Shown one piece after another: positions 1-6,266 of a stretch of 6,360 bases of DNA; positions within the stretch are counted from its first letter, which is position 1; each line of letters starts with the position of its first letter. The notes under the pieces were generated by a model. It did not search any database. It was not told the DNA's origin and was given only the letters and a program-made list of their open reading frames with translations. The position numbers were made by a program, and so were the translations under genes. This stretch comes from Eggerthellaceae bacterium (GTDB lineage: Bacteria > Actinomycetota > Coriobacteriia > Coriobacteriales > Eggerthellaceae). The stretch spans positions 1 through 6,360 of the forward strand of contig DMNP01000098.1 of the NCBI GenBank assembly GCA_003452695.1, written 5' to 3'.

Positions 1-1560
1 ACCGGCAGCGGCAAGACGGAGGTCTATCTACGCGCCATCGAATCGGCGTTGTCGGAAGGCCGCACCGCCTGCGTGCTCGTTCCCGAGATCTCGCTTACCC
101 CCCAAACAGTCGCGCGCTTTCGCGGCCGGTTCGGCGACGCGGTGGCCGTCATGCATTCGCGCATGAGCGATGGCGAACGCTACGACCAATGGGATTTCGT
201 GCGCTCGGGAGCTGCGCGCGTGGTCGTGGGCGCCCGCAGCGCGCTGTTCACCCCGCTGCGCAACTTGGGACTGATCGTTATCGACGAAGAGCACGAAGGC
301 TCCTACAAGCAAGACAGCGCCCCGCGCTATCACGCGCGCGACGTGGCCATTTGGATGGCGCGGCGAAGCGGCGCCGCTGTGGTGCTGGGCTCGGCCACGC
401 CTTCCATCGAAAGCCTGTACCTTGCCGCCAAGGACCCGCTCTGGCACCAGGTACGCCTGCCAGAGCGCGCCAACGGTCGCCCCATGCCCGAAATCACCAT
501 CGTCGACATGGCACGCGAGTTCTCCAGCGGATCGCGCTCGATGTTCTCGTCCCAGCTCGAACAAGCGCTCGAGGCCGAGTTGGCGGCTGGACACAAGGTG
601 GTGCTCCTGCTGAACCAGCGCGGTTTCGCGAAGTTCGTGCTCTGCCGCGAATGCGGCTTCGTGCCCACGTGCCCGTCGTGTTCCACATCGCTCACGTATC
701 ACGAGCGGGGCAACATGCTCGTGTGCCACCATTGCAGCTATCGCATAGGCGCACCGCCCACTTGCCCCGAATGCGGGAGCCCCTACCTGCGCAAGTTCGG
801 CGCTGGCACCCAGCGGGTCGAAGACGACCTGAACGCGCTGATCGCATCGTTTGCCAGCCTCGGTGGAGTTCGCGTGCCCGTCATTCGCATGGATGCCGAT
901 ACGACCGGACGCAAGGGCGCTCACCAGCGCTTGCTCGACCAATTCGCGGCAGCAGATGCCGCGGTGCTGCTCGGCACCCAGATGATAGCGAAGGGACTGG
1001 ATTTCGACGACGTCACGCTGGTCGGCGTCATCAACGCCGACACGCAGCTGCACTTGCCCGACTATCGCGCAACCGAGCGCACTTTCGACCTGATAGAACA
1101 GGTTGCCGGCCGTGCGGGCCGGGCGAATCTGGAAGGGCGGGTGCTCGTGCAGACCTACGAGGCGTCGGCGCCCGCCATCGTGGCAGCCGCCCATTACAAC
1201 CGGGCGCATTTCCTGCGAGACGAGCTGCCCAAGCGCAAGGCCCTGGGCTATCCGCCCTATGTTCACCTGGCAAACGTGCTCGTATGGGGAGAAGACGAGG
1301 AATTGGTGCGCAAGCACGCCGAATCGCTGCGCGAGGACCTCGTGCGCCATGCATTCGATTATGGGGGCGACGATTGGCGCGTGTTGTCCGCGGCTCCCTG
1401 CGTCATCGGCAAGCTGCGCAACGCGTACCGCTGGCACATCCTGGTGAAAGCTCCGCTCGAAGCCGACATAGCTCACGTGCTCGTGTCGCTGTTCCGCGCC
1501 CGCAAGCCCGACCGCGCCGTAAGCGTCGCTGTCGACGTGGACCCGCAAAGCCTTCTCTAG
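1..1560 (+). CDS. priA: Primosomal protein N' (replication-restart helicase PriA), 5'-truncated by the window edge
   Basis: PriA is a 3'-to-5' superfamily 2 DNA helicase that recognises stalled forks and starts primosome reassembly to reload the replicative helicase. The visible 519 residues hold nearly the whole helicase core. Reading from base 1, the fragment opens inside Walker A (TGSGKTE, residues 1-7). The DEEH Walker B box is at 95-98, GSATPS (motif III) at 130-135, GTQMIAKGLDF (motif V) at 325-335 and QVAGRAGR (motif VI) at 367-374. Between the two helicase lobes lie eight cysteines in four CxxC pairs (215/218, 224/227, 242/245, 255/258), the two-zinc module typical of PriA. The C-terminal domain follows and ends at TAG 1558-1560. 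The N-terminal DNA-binding and winged-helix regions, roughly 200 or more residues in the family, lie outside the window. All visible catalytic motifs are intact. The usual downstream partners def and fmt are absent; a YidC fusion gene follows instead. Confidence 0.97.
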   Translation, partial: TGSGKTEVYLRAIESALSEGRTACVLVPEISLTPQTVARFRGRFGDAVAVMHSRMSDGERYDQWDFVRSGAARVVVGARSALFTPLRNLGLIVIDEEHEGSYKQDSAPRYHARDVAIWMARRSGAAVVLGSATPSIESLYLAAKDPLWHQVRLPERANGRPMPEITIVDMAREFSSGSRSMFSSQLEQALEAELAAGHKVVLLLNQRGFAKFVLCRECGFVPTCPSCSTSLTYHERGNMLVCHHCSYRIGAPPTCPECGSPYLRKFGAGTQRVEDDLNALIASFASLGGVRVPVIRMDADTTGRKGAHQRLLDQFAAADAAVLLGTQMIAKGLDFDDVTLVGVINADTQLHLPDYRATERTFDLIEQVAGRAGRANLEGRVLVQTYEASAPAIVAAAHYNRAHFLRDELPKRKALGYPPYVHLANVLVWGEDEELVRKHAESLREDLVRHAFDYGGDDWRVLSAAPCVIGKLRNAYRWHILVKAPLEADIAHVLVSLFRARKPDRAVSVAVDVDPQSLL

Positions 1561-1647
1561 AATGAACGGGCGGGGAAGAGAGGCATGCAAGCCGAAGCAA
1601 CCGAAGCGGCCCAGTTGCAATCTTTAAGGATATGCAGGTTAATTATG

Positions 1648-1676
1648 GCCAGCCGCCCGTTGCGCGGCAATCTGGC
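1648..1676. promoter_or_regulatory. Dyad abutting the -10 box of the fusion gene
   Basis: GCCAG (1648-1652) pairs with CTGGC (1672-1676), and inside it CCGC (1653-1656) pairs with GCGG (1664-1667). The dyad ends at the base before TATAAT. No T-run follows, so it is a poor intrinsic terminator for priA. Its place where a -35 element should be suggests a protein-binding site, but no regulator family can be assigned from sequence. It may also be chance in GC-rich DNA. Confidence 0.3.
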
Positions 1677-1682
1677 TATAAT
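1677..1682 (+). promoter_or_regulatory. Consensus -10 box (TATAAT) upstream of the YidC fusion
   Basis: A perfect TATAAT lies 40 bases before the fusion ATG, and transcription would be expected to start near 1689. No hexamer resembling TTGACA sits 16-18 bases upstream (the positions read CGCCCG), so the promoter may need an activator or rely on the -10 alone. A weaker alternative is TTGCAA (1615-1620), an 18-base spacer, then TTAATT (1639-1644). Confidence 0.5.
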
Positions 1683-1688
1683 ACCCTG

Positions 1689-1721
1689 ATGCAACTTCGA
1701 GGCGACATGGCAAGGTGGTGA
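1689..1721 (+). other. Possible 10-codon leader ORF, perhaps leaderless
   Basis: ATG at 1689 opens MQLRGDMARW and ends at TGA 1719-1721, one base before the fusion ATG at 1723. Its first base is the seventh base after TATAAT, exactly where transcription would be expected to begin, so the transcript could start with AUG. Leaderless translation is common in Actinobacteria in general. The stop is placed for translational coupling and the fusion's ribosome site lies inside this ORF. There is no run of a single amino acid that would suggest attenuation. Such a short ORF could be chance. Confidence 0.2.
1712..1719 (+). promoter_or_regulatory. Ribosome binding site of the YidC fusion
   Basis: AAGGTGGT matches the ideal AAGGAGGT at seven of eight bases, and its AAGG core is seven bases before the ATG at 1723. 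It fixes that start codon. The predicted protein then begins with a short amphipathic stretch ahead of the first membrane segment, as expected for a YidC core without a cleavable signal. Confidence 0.7.
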
Positions 1722-1722
1722 A

Positions 1723-3639
1723 ATGTTTTCGGCAATAGCAGATGTGCTCCAGCTCATCGTCCGGCCTTGCTACGACCTTACCGGCAACTGGTGGGTGTCC
1801 ATCTTGCTGTTCACCATCATCACCAAGGTAATCCTTATCCCCATGTCCATATGGGTGCAGTGGAATTCCATAAAGATGGTGCAGATAATGCCCGCCATCA
1901 ATCGCCTGAAGGTGAAGTACTTCGGCGACCGCGAAACCATCGGTGAAAAGCAGAACGAGCTGAACAAGGAAGCGGGATACCATCCGCTGCTTTCGCTCAT
2001 CCCGCTGGCCATCCAGATCATCATCCTGTTCGGCTTGGTGGACGTCATTCATTCCATAACCGATTCGGGCACTCCGGGCACCGAGTTCCTGGGGCTCGTT
2101 CCCATCGAAGACGGCGGCGTTTCGTGGATAATGCCCGTGCTGGCGGGGCTTTCAGCCGTGGCCATGGGCTTCGCGCAGAATCGCATAAACCCGTTGCAGC
2201 GCGAGCAATCGCGGGCCGAGAAGAACATGACCAACGGCCTGTCCATCGGCTTGTCGCTTATCCTCGGCGTGTTCGTCGCCGCGGGCATGGCCTTCTATTG
2301 GATCTGCTCGAACCTCTCGGCCATTGCCATCCAGGCGCTGATGAACGTCATCCTGCGCCCGAAGAAGTACATCGACTACGACGACTTGGCCAAGAGCCGC
2401 GAAGAGCTGGCCGAACTGGAATCGCTGGAAAGCGACCGCAAACGCGCGTGGTATCAGCGCGATCCCCTGGCCAAGCGAGAAAAAGCGGACTACAAGCGCT
2501 TCTTCAACGTTGCGGGCAAGCACATCGTGTTCTATTCGGAGGGCAGCGGCTTCTACAAGTACTTCAAGGGGGCCATAGAATATCTGCTGCAGCATTCGGA
2601 CTGCATCGTTCACTACGTTACCAACGATCCCGACGACCAGGTGTTCGGCATTGCCGAATCGCAGCCGCGCATCTGCCCCTACTACATCGGCCAGCAACGT
2701 GCGATAACGCTGATGATGAAAATGGACGCCGATATCGTGGTCACGACGCTCGAAGACCTGGAAACCTTCTATATAAAGCGCTCGTACGTGCGCAAGGACA
2801 TAGAATACGTGTTCATGTTCCATCACATGATGTCGTGCCATCTCACGCCGACGCGAACGGCCTACGACCATTACGACACGCTGCTGTGCATCGGGCCGCA
2901 TCAGGTCGAAGAGATTCGCCGTGCCGAAGAGCTGTATCACCTGCCGGCCAAAAAGCTCGTGGAGGCGGGTTACGACCTTATCGACGAGGAAATAGCCGCC
3001 TACGAAGCCATGCAGGCGGCCCCGTCCGACCAACCTACCGTGCTGATAGGCCCGTCGTGGCAAGAGGGCAACGTGCTGGATTCGTGCTTCGACGACCTGA
3101 TGAAAGGCCTGCTCGGAAAGGGGTGGCGCGTAATCGTGCGCCCGCATCCCGAATACACGAAGCGCTATCGGGCCCGATGGGAGGCCCTGCAGGCGCGCTA
3201 TGCGGACGTTCCCGAAAGCCAGCTGCACTTCGAGCGCGATTTCTCGTCGAACGAGACCATCTGGACTTCCGATGTCCTTATAACCGATTGGTCGTCGGTT
3301 GCCTGCGAATTCGCATTCTCCACCCTGAAGCCGTGCATATTCGTGGACACGCCCATGAAGGTGGGCAACCCCGATTGGCAGCAGTTGGGCATTACGCCGA
3401 CCGATATCAGCTTGCGTTCGCAGGTGGGAACCCCCTTTGCCCCCGAGCGCGCTGCCGAAATAGGCGACGAGGTGCGCAACATGCTTGCAAACAGTGAAAC
3501 CTGGCGAAACCGCATTGCGTCCGTGCGCGAGGGCTTCATCTTCAACGTGGGCCACGGTGCCGAGACTTCCGGCGAGTACCTGCTTTCGTCCATGCTGGCC
3601 AAACAGGCCAATCGCGCCGCCGAAGCTGCCGGCGAATAG
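1723..3639 (+). CDS. YidC/Oxa1-type insertase domain fused to a CDP-glycerol glycerophosphotransferase-like domain
   Basis: This is a 638-residue two-domain protein. Residues 1-215 are a YidC/Oxa1 core with membrane segments near 23-44, 88-110, 133-152, 172-188 and 189-211. YHPLLSLIPLAIQ (86-98) and GMAFYWICSNLSAIAIQ (188-204) match family hallmarks. There is no lipobox or signal peptide. The groove arginine of the first core helix (TIIxR) is Lys35. A charged linker (212-262) leads to a domain resembling the TagB/TagF-type family (Pfam Glyphos_transf), which transfers glycerol phosphate or a related polyol phosphate from a CDP-activated donor to a growing surface polymer. Its RPHP is at 473-476 and TDWSS at 521-525; the usual His-Gly motif appears as HHMMS (367-371). 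YidC topology puts this domain in the cytosol, beside its CDP-linked donor. The housekeeping yidC usually sits in the rpmH-rnpA cluster, so this is probably a second paralogue. Codon use resembles the neighbours, with no sign of recent transfer. The fusion is clear; donor, acceptor and any insertase activity are inferred. Confidence 0.9.
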   Translation: MFSAIADVLQLIVRPCYDLTGNWWVSILLFTIITKVILIPMSIWVQWNSIKMVQIMPAINRLKVKYFGDRETIGEKQNELNKEAGYHPLLSLIPLAIQIIILFGLVDVIHSITDSGTPGTEFLGLVPIEDGGVSWIMPVLAGLSAVAMGFAQNRINPLQREQSRAEKNMTNGLSIGLSLILGVFVAAGMAFYWICSNLSAIAIQALMNVILRPKKYIDYDDLAKSREELAELESLESDRKRAWYQRDPLAKREKADYKRFFNVAGKHIVFYSEGSGFYKYFKGAIEYLLQHSDCIVHYVTNDPDDQVFGIAESQPRICPYYIGQQRAITLMMKMDADIVVTTLEDLETFYIKRSYVRKDIEYVFMFHHMMSCHLTPTRTAYDHYDTLLCIGPHQVEEIRRAEELYHLPAKKLVEAGYDLIDEEIAAYEAMQAAPSDQPTVLIGPSWQEGNVLDSCFDDLMKGLLGKGWRVIVRPHPEYTKRYRARWEALQARYADVPESQLHFERDFSSNETIWTSDVLITDWSSVACEFAFSTLKPCIFVDTPMKVGNPDWQQLGITPTDISLRSQVGTPFAPERAAEIGDEVRNMLANSETWRNRIASVREGFIFNVGHGAETSGEYLLSSMLAKQANRAAEAAGE

Positions 3640-3668
3640 CACGGGAACGCACGTGCCGCGCGATGATT

Positions 3669-3674
3669 TACAAT
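3669..3674 (+). promoter_or_regulatory. Weak candidate -10 box (TACAAT) for cca
   Basis: TACAAT lies 22 bases before the cca ATG and would give a leader of about 16 bases that just includes the ribosome site. No convincing -35 hexamer is seen at the right distance (the positions read AACGCA). No terminator follows the fusion gene in this gap, so cca could also be read through from upstream. The gap additionally holds the 8-base palindrome GCACGTGC (3649-3656). Confidence 0.3.
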
Positions 3675-3682
3675 AGGGCGGC

Positions 3683-3690
3683 AAGGAGGT
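3683..3690 (+). promoter_or_regulatory. Perfect Shine-Dalgarno site of cca
   Basis: AAGGAGGT is the full complement of the 16S rRNA 3' tail and lies six bases before the ATG at 3697, which settles the cca start. It is the strongest ribosome site in the window. Confidence 0.85.
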
Positions 3691-3696
3691 CGGAGC

Positions 3697-5052
3697 ATGA
3701 CGCAGCCCACATTGAATATTCAGCTGCCGAGCTACGCTGCGTCCGCCCTGCAATCGTTGGAAGATGCGGGCTACGAGGCATGGTGCGTGGGCGGTTGCGT
3801 ACGCGATGCGCTGCTCGGACGCCCGGTGCACGACTATGACATAGCCACGAGCGCCGATTGGCGCGAAACCGAGCGCGTGCTCGGCGCCAGCGGTTTTGCC
3901 GTGCATCGCACCGGCACGCAGCATGGCACGGTCACGGCATCGCTGGACGGCCATGCCATCGAGGTCACGACGTATCGTGCCGACGGCGTCTATTCGGATG
4001 GGCGCCATCCCGACCAGGTGGTGTTCGTGCGCTCCATACGCGACGACCTTGCGCGCCGCGACTTCACGATGAACGCGTTGGCGTATCATCCCGAGCGTGG
4101 CATGCTCGATTGCTGGGGTGGGGTCGACGACCTGAAACGTGGCGTTATCCGTGCCATCGGCGATCCGGTCGAGCGCTTTCGCGAGGATTCCCTGCGCATC
4201 CTGCGCGCCTGCCGCTTCGCATCCCAGTTGGGGTTTTCCCTTGCCCCCGATACGCTTCAAGCCATGAAGTCGTGCAAGATGGGATTGCTGCGCGTGTCGG
4301 CAGAGCGCATCACGCACGAGCTGGACGAGCTATTGCTCGGCGCATATGTGCACGATGCCCTGATGCTTACCGTCGATGTGCTGGTAGCGGTGCTGCCGGA
4401 GATAGCTGCCTGCCGGGGCTTCGAGCAGCATACGCCCTATCATATATATGATGTATGGGAACACACTGCCTGGGTCGTTCAGTATTCCCCGGCAACGCGG
4501 CTCGCTCGATGGGCGGCGCTGTTCCACGACATCGGCAAACCGGCGGCTTTCTTCATGGACGGCGACCGGGGGCATTTCTTTGGGCATCCCAAGATAAGCG
4601 TGGTGCTTGCACGCGATGCCATGGCGCGGCTGTTGTTCTCGCCGGCGTTTTCCGCCAAGGTGCTCTACCTCGTTGGCGCTCACGATCGGCAAATTGCCGC
4701 GAATGCCGCTTCGGTCAGACGTGCGCTTGCGCATATCGATGGCGATGTCGACTTGTTCCGGGCGCTCATCGAGCTAAAGCGTGCAGATTGCAGGGCCCAT
4801 TCAGAGCTCGGCGCCGCGCGCTTGGCCCTTGTCGAAGACGTTTCGCGCGTGCTGGACGAAGTGCTTTCCTCGCAAAGCGCTTTTACGGTGAAACAGCTTG
4901 CCATAACGGGAAACGACGTTATGGCGCTTGGCGTTGCCCAAGGCCCTGCCGTAGGGGCAATGTTGCGTGCTTGCCTGGACGAGGTGATCGACGGCAGGCT
5001 CCCCAACGAAAAGTCGCCCCTGCTCTCGTTCGTTTCCGCGCAAATATCGTAG
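3697..5052 (+). CDS. cca: CCA-adding tRNA nucleotidyltransferase with C-terminal HD domain
   Basis: This enzyme builds or repairs the 3'-terminal CCA of tRNAs from CTP and ATP without a nucleic-acid template. The 451-residue product is a class II (bacterial-type) nucleotidyltransferase. The head has GGCVRDALLG (32-41) followed by the metal-binding carboxylates Asp46 and Asp48 in DYD. RRDFTMNALAY (120-130) is the next family motif. EDSLR (163-167) is the amino-acid template that reads the incoming base, here in its usual E-D-x-x-R form. The neck and body helices follow. An HD domain occupies about 245-365, with His256 and His277-Asp278 in LFHDIGKP as probable metal ligands; it may give phosphohydrolase activity, as in some family members. 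Length fits HD-containing CCA enzymes. All key residues appear intact, so complete CCA addition is expected rather than only C-adding, A-adding or poly(A) activity, though sequence alone does not fully separate these. Confidence 0.95.
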   Translation: MTQPTLNIQLPSYAASALQSLEDAGYEAWCVGGCVRDALLGRPVHDYDIATSADWRETERVLGASGFAVHRTGTQHGTVTASLDGHAIEVTTYRADGVYSDGRHPDQVVFVRSIRDDLARRDFTMNALAYHPERGMLDCWGGVDDLKRGVIRAIGDPVERFREDSLRILRACRFASQLGFSLAPDTLQAMKSCKMGLLRVSAERITHELDELLLGAYVHDALMLTVDVLVAVLPEIAACRGFEQHTPYHIYDVWEHTAWVVQYSPATRLARWAALFHDIGKPAAFFMDGDRGHFFGHPKISVVLARDAMARLLFSPAFSAKVLYLVGAHDRQIAANAASVRRALAHIDGDVDLFRALIELKRADCRAHSELGAARLALVEDVSRVLDEVLSSQSAFTVKQLAITGNDVMALGVAQGPAVGAMLRACLDEVIDGRLPNEKSPLLSFVSAQIS

Positions 5053-5079
5053 TCAGCCGAGCTGCGCCTACGCTATACT
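5050..5079 (+). promoter_or_regulatory. Candidate pit promoter overlapping the cca stop codon
   Basis: TAGTCA (5050-5055, four of six matches to TTGACA) is separated by 18 bases from TATACT (5074-5079, five of six matches to TATAAT). The -35 element includes the cca stop TAG. Transcription would start near 5086, giving pit a leader of about 60 bases. It is the only promoter in the window with a plausible -35. Confidence 0.45.
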
Positions 5080-5101
5080 AAGAGCCCACGCGTTTTAGTG
5101 G

Positions 5102-5118
5102 CCGACGCGGAGCGTCGG
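5102..5118 (+). other. Perfect 7-bp hairpin in the pit 5' leader
   Basis: CCGACGC (5102-5108) and GCGTCGG (5112-5118) are exact inverted copies around a three-base GGA loop. The element lies between the candidate promoter and the pit ribosome site. A GAAAAAC stretch follows instead of a T-run, so it is not an intrinsic terminator. It could stabilise the mRNA 5' end or be part of a control element; no known riboswitch is recognised. Confidence 0.4.
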
Positions 5119-5136
5119 GAAAAACGGTGCGGACAT

Positions 5137-5142
5137 AGGAGA
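5137..5142 (+). promoter_or_regulatory. Ribosome binding site deciding the pit start
   Basis: AGGAGA ends three bases before the ATG at 5146. The frame is also open back to a GTG at 5098, but that start has no Shine-Dalgarno site and would add 16 mostly charged residues encoded by the leader hairpin. The ATG at 5146 is therefore preferred. Confidence 0.7.
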
Positions 5143-5145
5143 TTG

Positions 5146-6192
5146 ATGGACCTCGGTTTCTTCGCGATTCTCGGCCAGATGACGACCTTTCCGGCTCTGG
5201 CGATAATCCTCGTTCTCGTTCTGCTCGTTACCATCATATCGGGTGCAACGGACGCGCCGAACGCGATAGCCACGGCCGTGTCCACCCGTTGTCTGACCCC
5301 CATGCAGGCGCTCGTGTTGGCGGCGGTGTTCAATTTCGTGGGCCTGGTGGGCATGACCTACATTTCAACTGCGGTCGCCCATACCATGTTCAACATGGTC
5401 GATTTCTCGGGAGATACGCACAAAGCGCTCCTTGCCCTTATGGCTGCAATGATCGGCGCCATTGTCTGGGGCGTATTCTGTTGGTGGCGCGGCATTCCAG
5501 CATCGAAGTCCCATTCCCTCATTGCGGGCATAACGGGTGGTGCCATAGCCATGAACGGGTTCGCCGGCGTTGTGATCGGCGAATGGATGAAGGTGATCTA
5601 CGGCATGCTGTTCTCGCTGTTCGCCGGCTTCATCTTCGGTTGGCTGTTCGTGCGTTTGGTCGAGCGCGTGTTCTCGAGTATGCCCCGCCGCACGTTGGGC
5701 AAGGTGTTCGTGGCCACCCAGGACGTATGCGCAGCTCTGCTGTCGTTTCTGCACGGAGCTCAGGACGGCCAGAAGTTCATGTCCATCGCCATACTGGGCA
5801 TTTCCCTGGCGTTCGGCATGGATTCCGCTTCCGATGCGGGCTTTCCGTTCTGGCTGATGATGATCTGCTCGCTTGCGATTTCGCTCGGCACGTTCCTCGG
5901 CGGCGAGCGCATCATCAAATCGGTTGCGATGGACATGGTGAAGCTGGAAAAGCACGAAGGCGTCGCTGCGTCTATAAGCACTATATTCACGCTGTTTATA
6001 TCGAGCATTACGGGCATGCCCGTATCCACGTCGCATTGCTCCACCTCGGCGATAATGGGCGTGGGCGCCTCCAAGAACATCCGGCACGTGAATTGGCCCA
6101 TCGCCAAGAACATGGTGGTCGCCTGGGTCCTCACCTTCCCCTGTTGCGGCCTGATCGGGTTCGTGTTGGCGAAGCTGTTCATGCTGTTCTAG
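5146..6192 (+). CDS. pit: PiT-family inorganic phosphate transporter
   Basis: This is a 348-residue polytopic membrane protein of the PHO4/PiT family, secondary carriers that import inorganic phosphate or metal-phosphate complexes with protons or sodium. The internal duplication typical of the family is visible. Repeat one has SGATDAPNA (32-40) and GIPASKSHS (116-124). Repeat two has HGAQDGQKF (203-211) and GMPVSTSHC (290-298). The better-known GAND signature therefore reads GATD in the first copy and GAQD in the second; I recall this variant in short Gram-positive homologues, so it need not mean lost function. Hydrophobic spans cover most of the chain, with a more hydrophilic loop near 175-200. 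Length is close to the short bacterial PiT proteins and well below E. coli PitA. No DUF47/PhoU-like partner gene is adjacent within the window. Transport of phosphate is well supported; another anion such as sulfate is possible for the superfamily. Confidence 0.9.
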   Translation: MDLGFFAILGQMTTFPALAIILVLVLLVTIISGATDAPNAIATAVSTRCLTPMQALVLAAVFNFVGLVGMTYISTAVAHTMFNMVDFSGDTHKALLALMAAMIGAIVWGVFCWWRGIPASKSHSLIAGITGGAIAMNGFAGVVIGEWMKVIYGMLFSLFAGFIFGWLFVRLVERVFSSMPRRTLGKVFVATQDVCAALLSFLHGAQDGQKFMSIAILGISLAFGMDSASDAGFPFWLMMICSLAISLGTFLGGERIIKSVAMDMVKLEKHEGVAASISTIFTLFISSITGMPVSTSHCSTSAIMGVGASKNIRHVNWPIAKNMVVAWVLTFPCCGLIGFVLAKLFMLF

Positions 6193-6236
6193 CCCGCTGC
6201 CACTTCGGCCAAGCCAGCGCGTGTGGCGGGCGGGGC
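6192..6236 (+). terminator. Weak terminator-like stem after pit
   Basis: CCCGC (6193-6197) with GCGGG (6230-6234) and GCCAC (6199-6203) with GTGGC (6223-6227) form an interrupted GC-rich stem starting at the pit stop codon. The following bases (ATCATTCC) are not a real T-run and the loop is 19 bases, so efficient intrinsic termination is doubtful. Confidence 0.35.
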
Positions 6237-6248
6237 ATCATTCCTACA

Positions 6249-6254
6249 TATAAT
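6249..6254 (+). promoter_or_regulatory. Consensus -10 box (TATAAT) downstream of pit
   Basis: A perfect TATAAT lies 57 bases after the pit stop; transcription would start near 6261. No -35 hexamer is seen at 16-18 bases upstream, as with the box before the fusion gene. A small palindrome, GAGT-T-ACTC (6256-6264), covers the predicted start. It presumably serves a gene or RNA that begins beyond or near the window edge. Confidence 0.4.
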
Positions 6255-6266
6255 AGAGTTACTCGA

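Noticed and set aside
28..1620. Antisense open frame of 530 codons over priA
   Set aside because: It mirrors priA codon structure, has no family resemblance and no ribosome site; priA motifs on the + strand explain the region.
1562..1627. 21-codon + strand ORF (begins MNGRGREACK) just after the priA stop
   Set aside because: No Shine-Dalgarno site, no recognisable product and a composition expected by chance.
2152..4317. Antisense open frame of 721 codons across the fusion gene and the start of cca
   Set aside because: It runs opposite to two clearly functional genes and across their intergenic gap, has a low-information His/Arg/Ala/Gly/Val-rich translation and no recognisable domain; long antisense frames are common in GC-rich DNA.
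4439..4452. 14-base AT palindrome ATCATATATATGAT inside cca
   Set aside because: It is fully explained by the codons for Tyr-His-Ile-Tyr-Asp in the conserved region before the HD-domain His256; a binding site within the gene is possible but unsupported.
5098..5145. Upstream GTG start for pit adding 16 residues
   Set aside because: It has no ribosome site, would encode a charged extension through the leader hairpin, and the ATG at 5146 has AGGAG at a workable distance.
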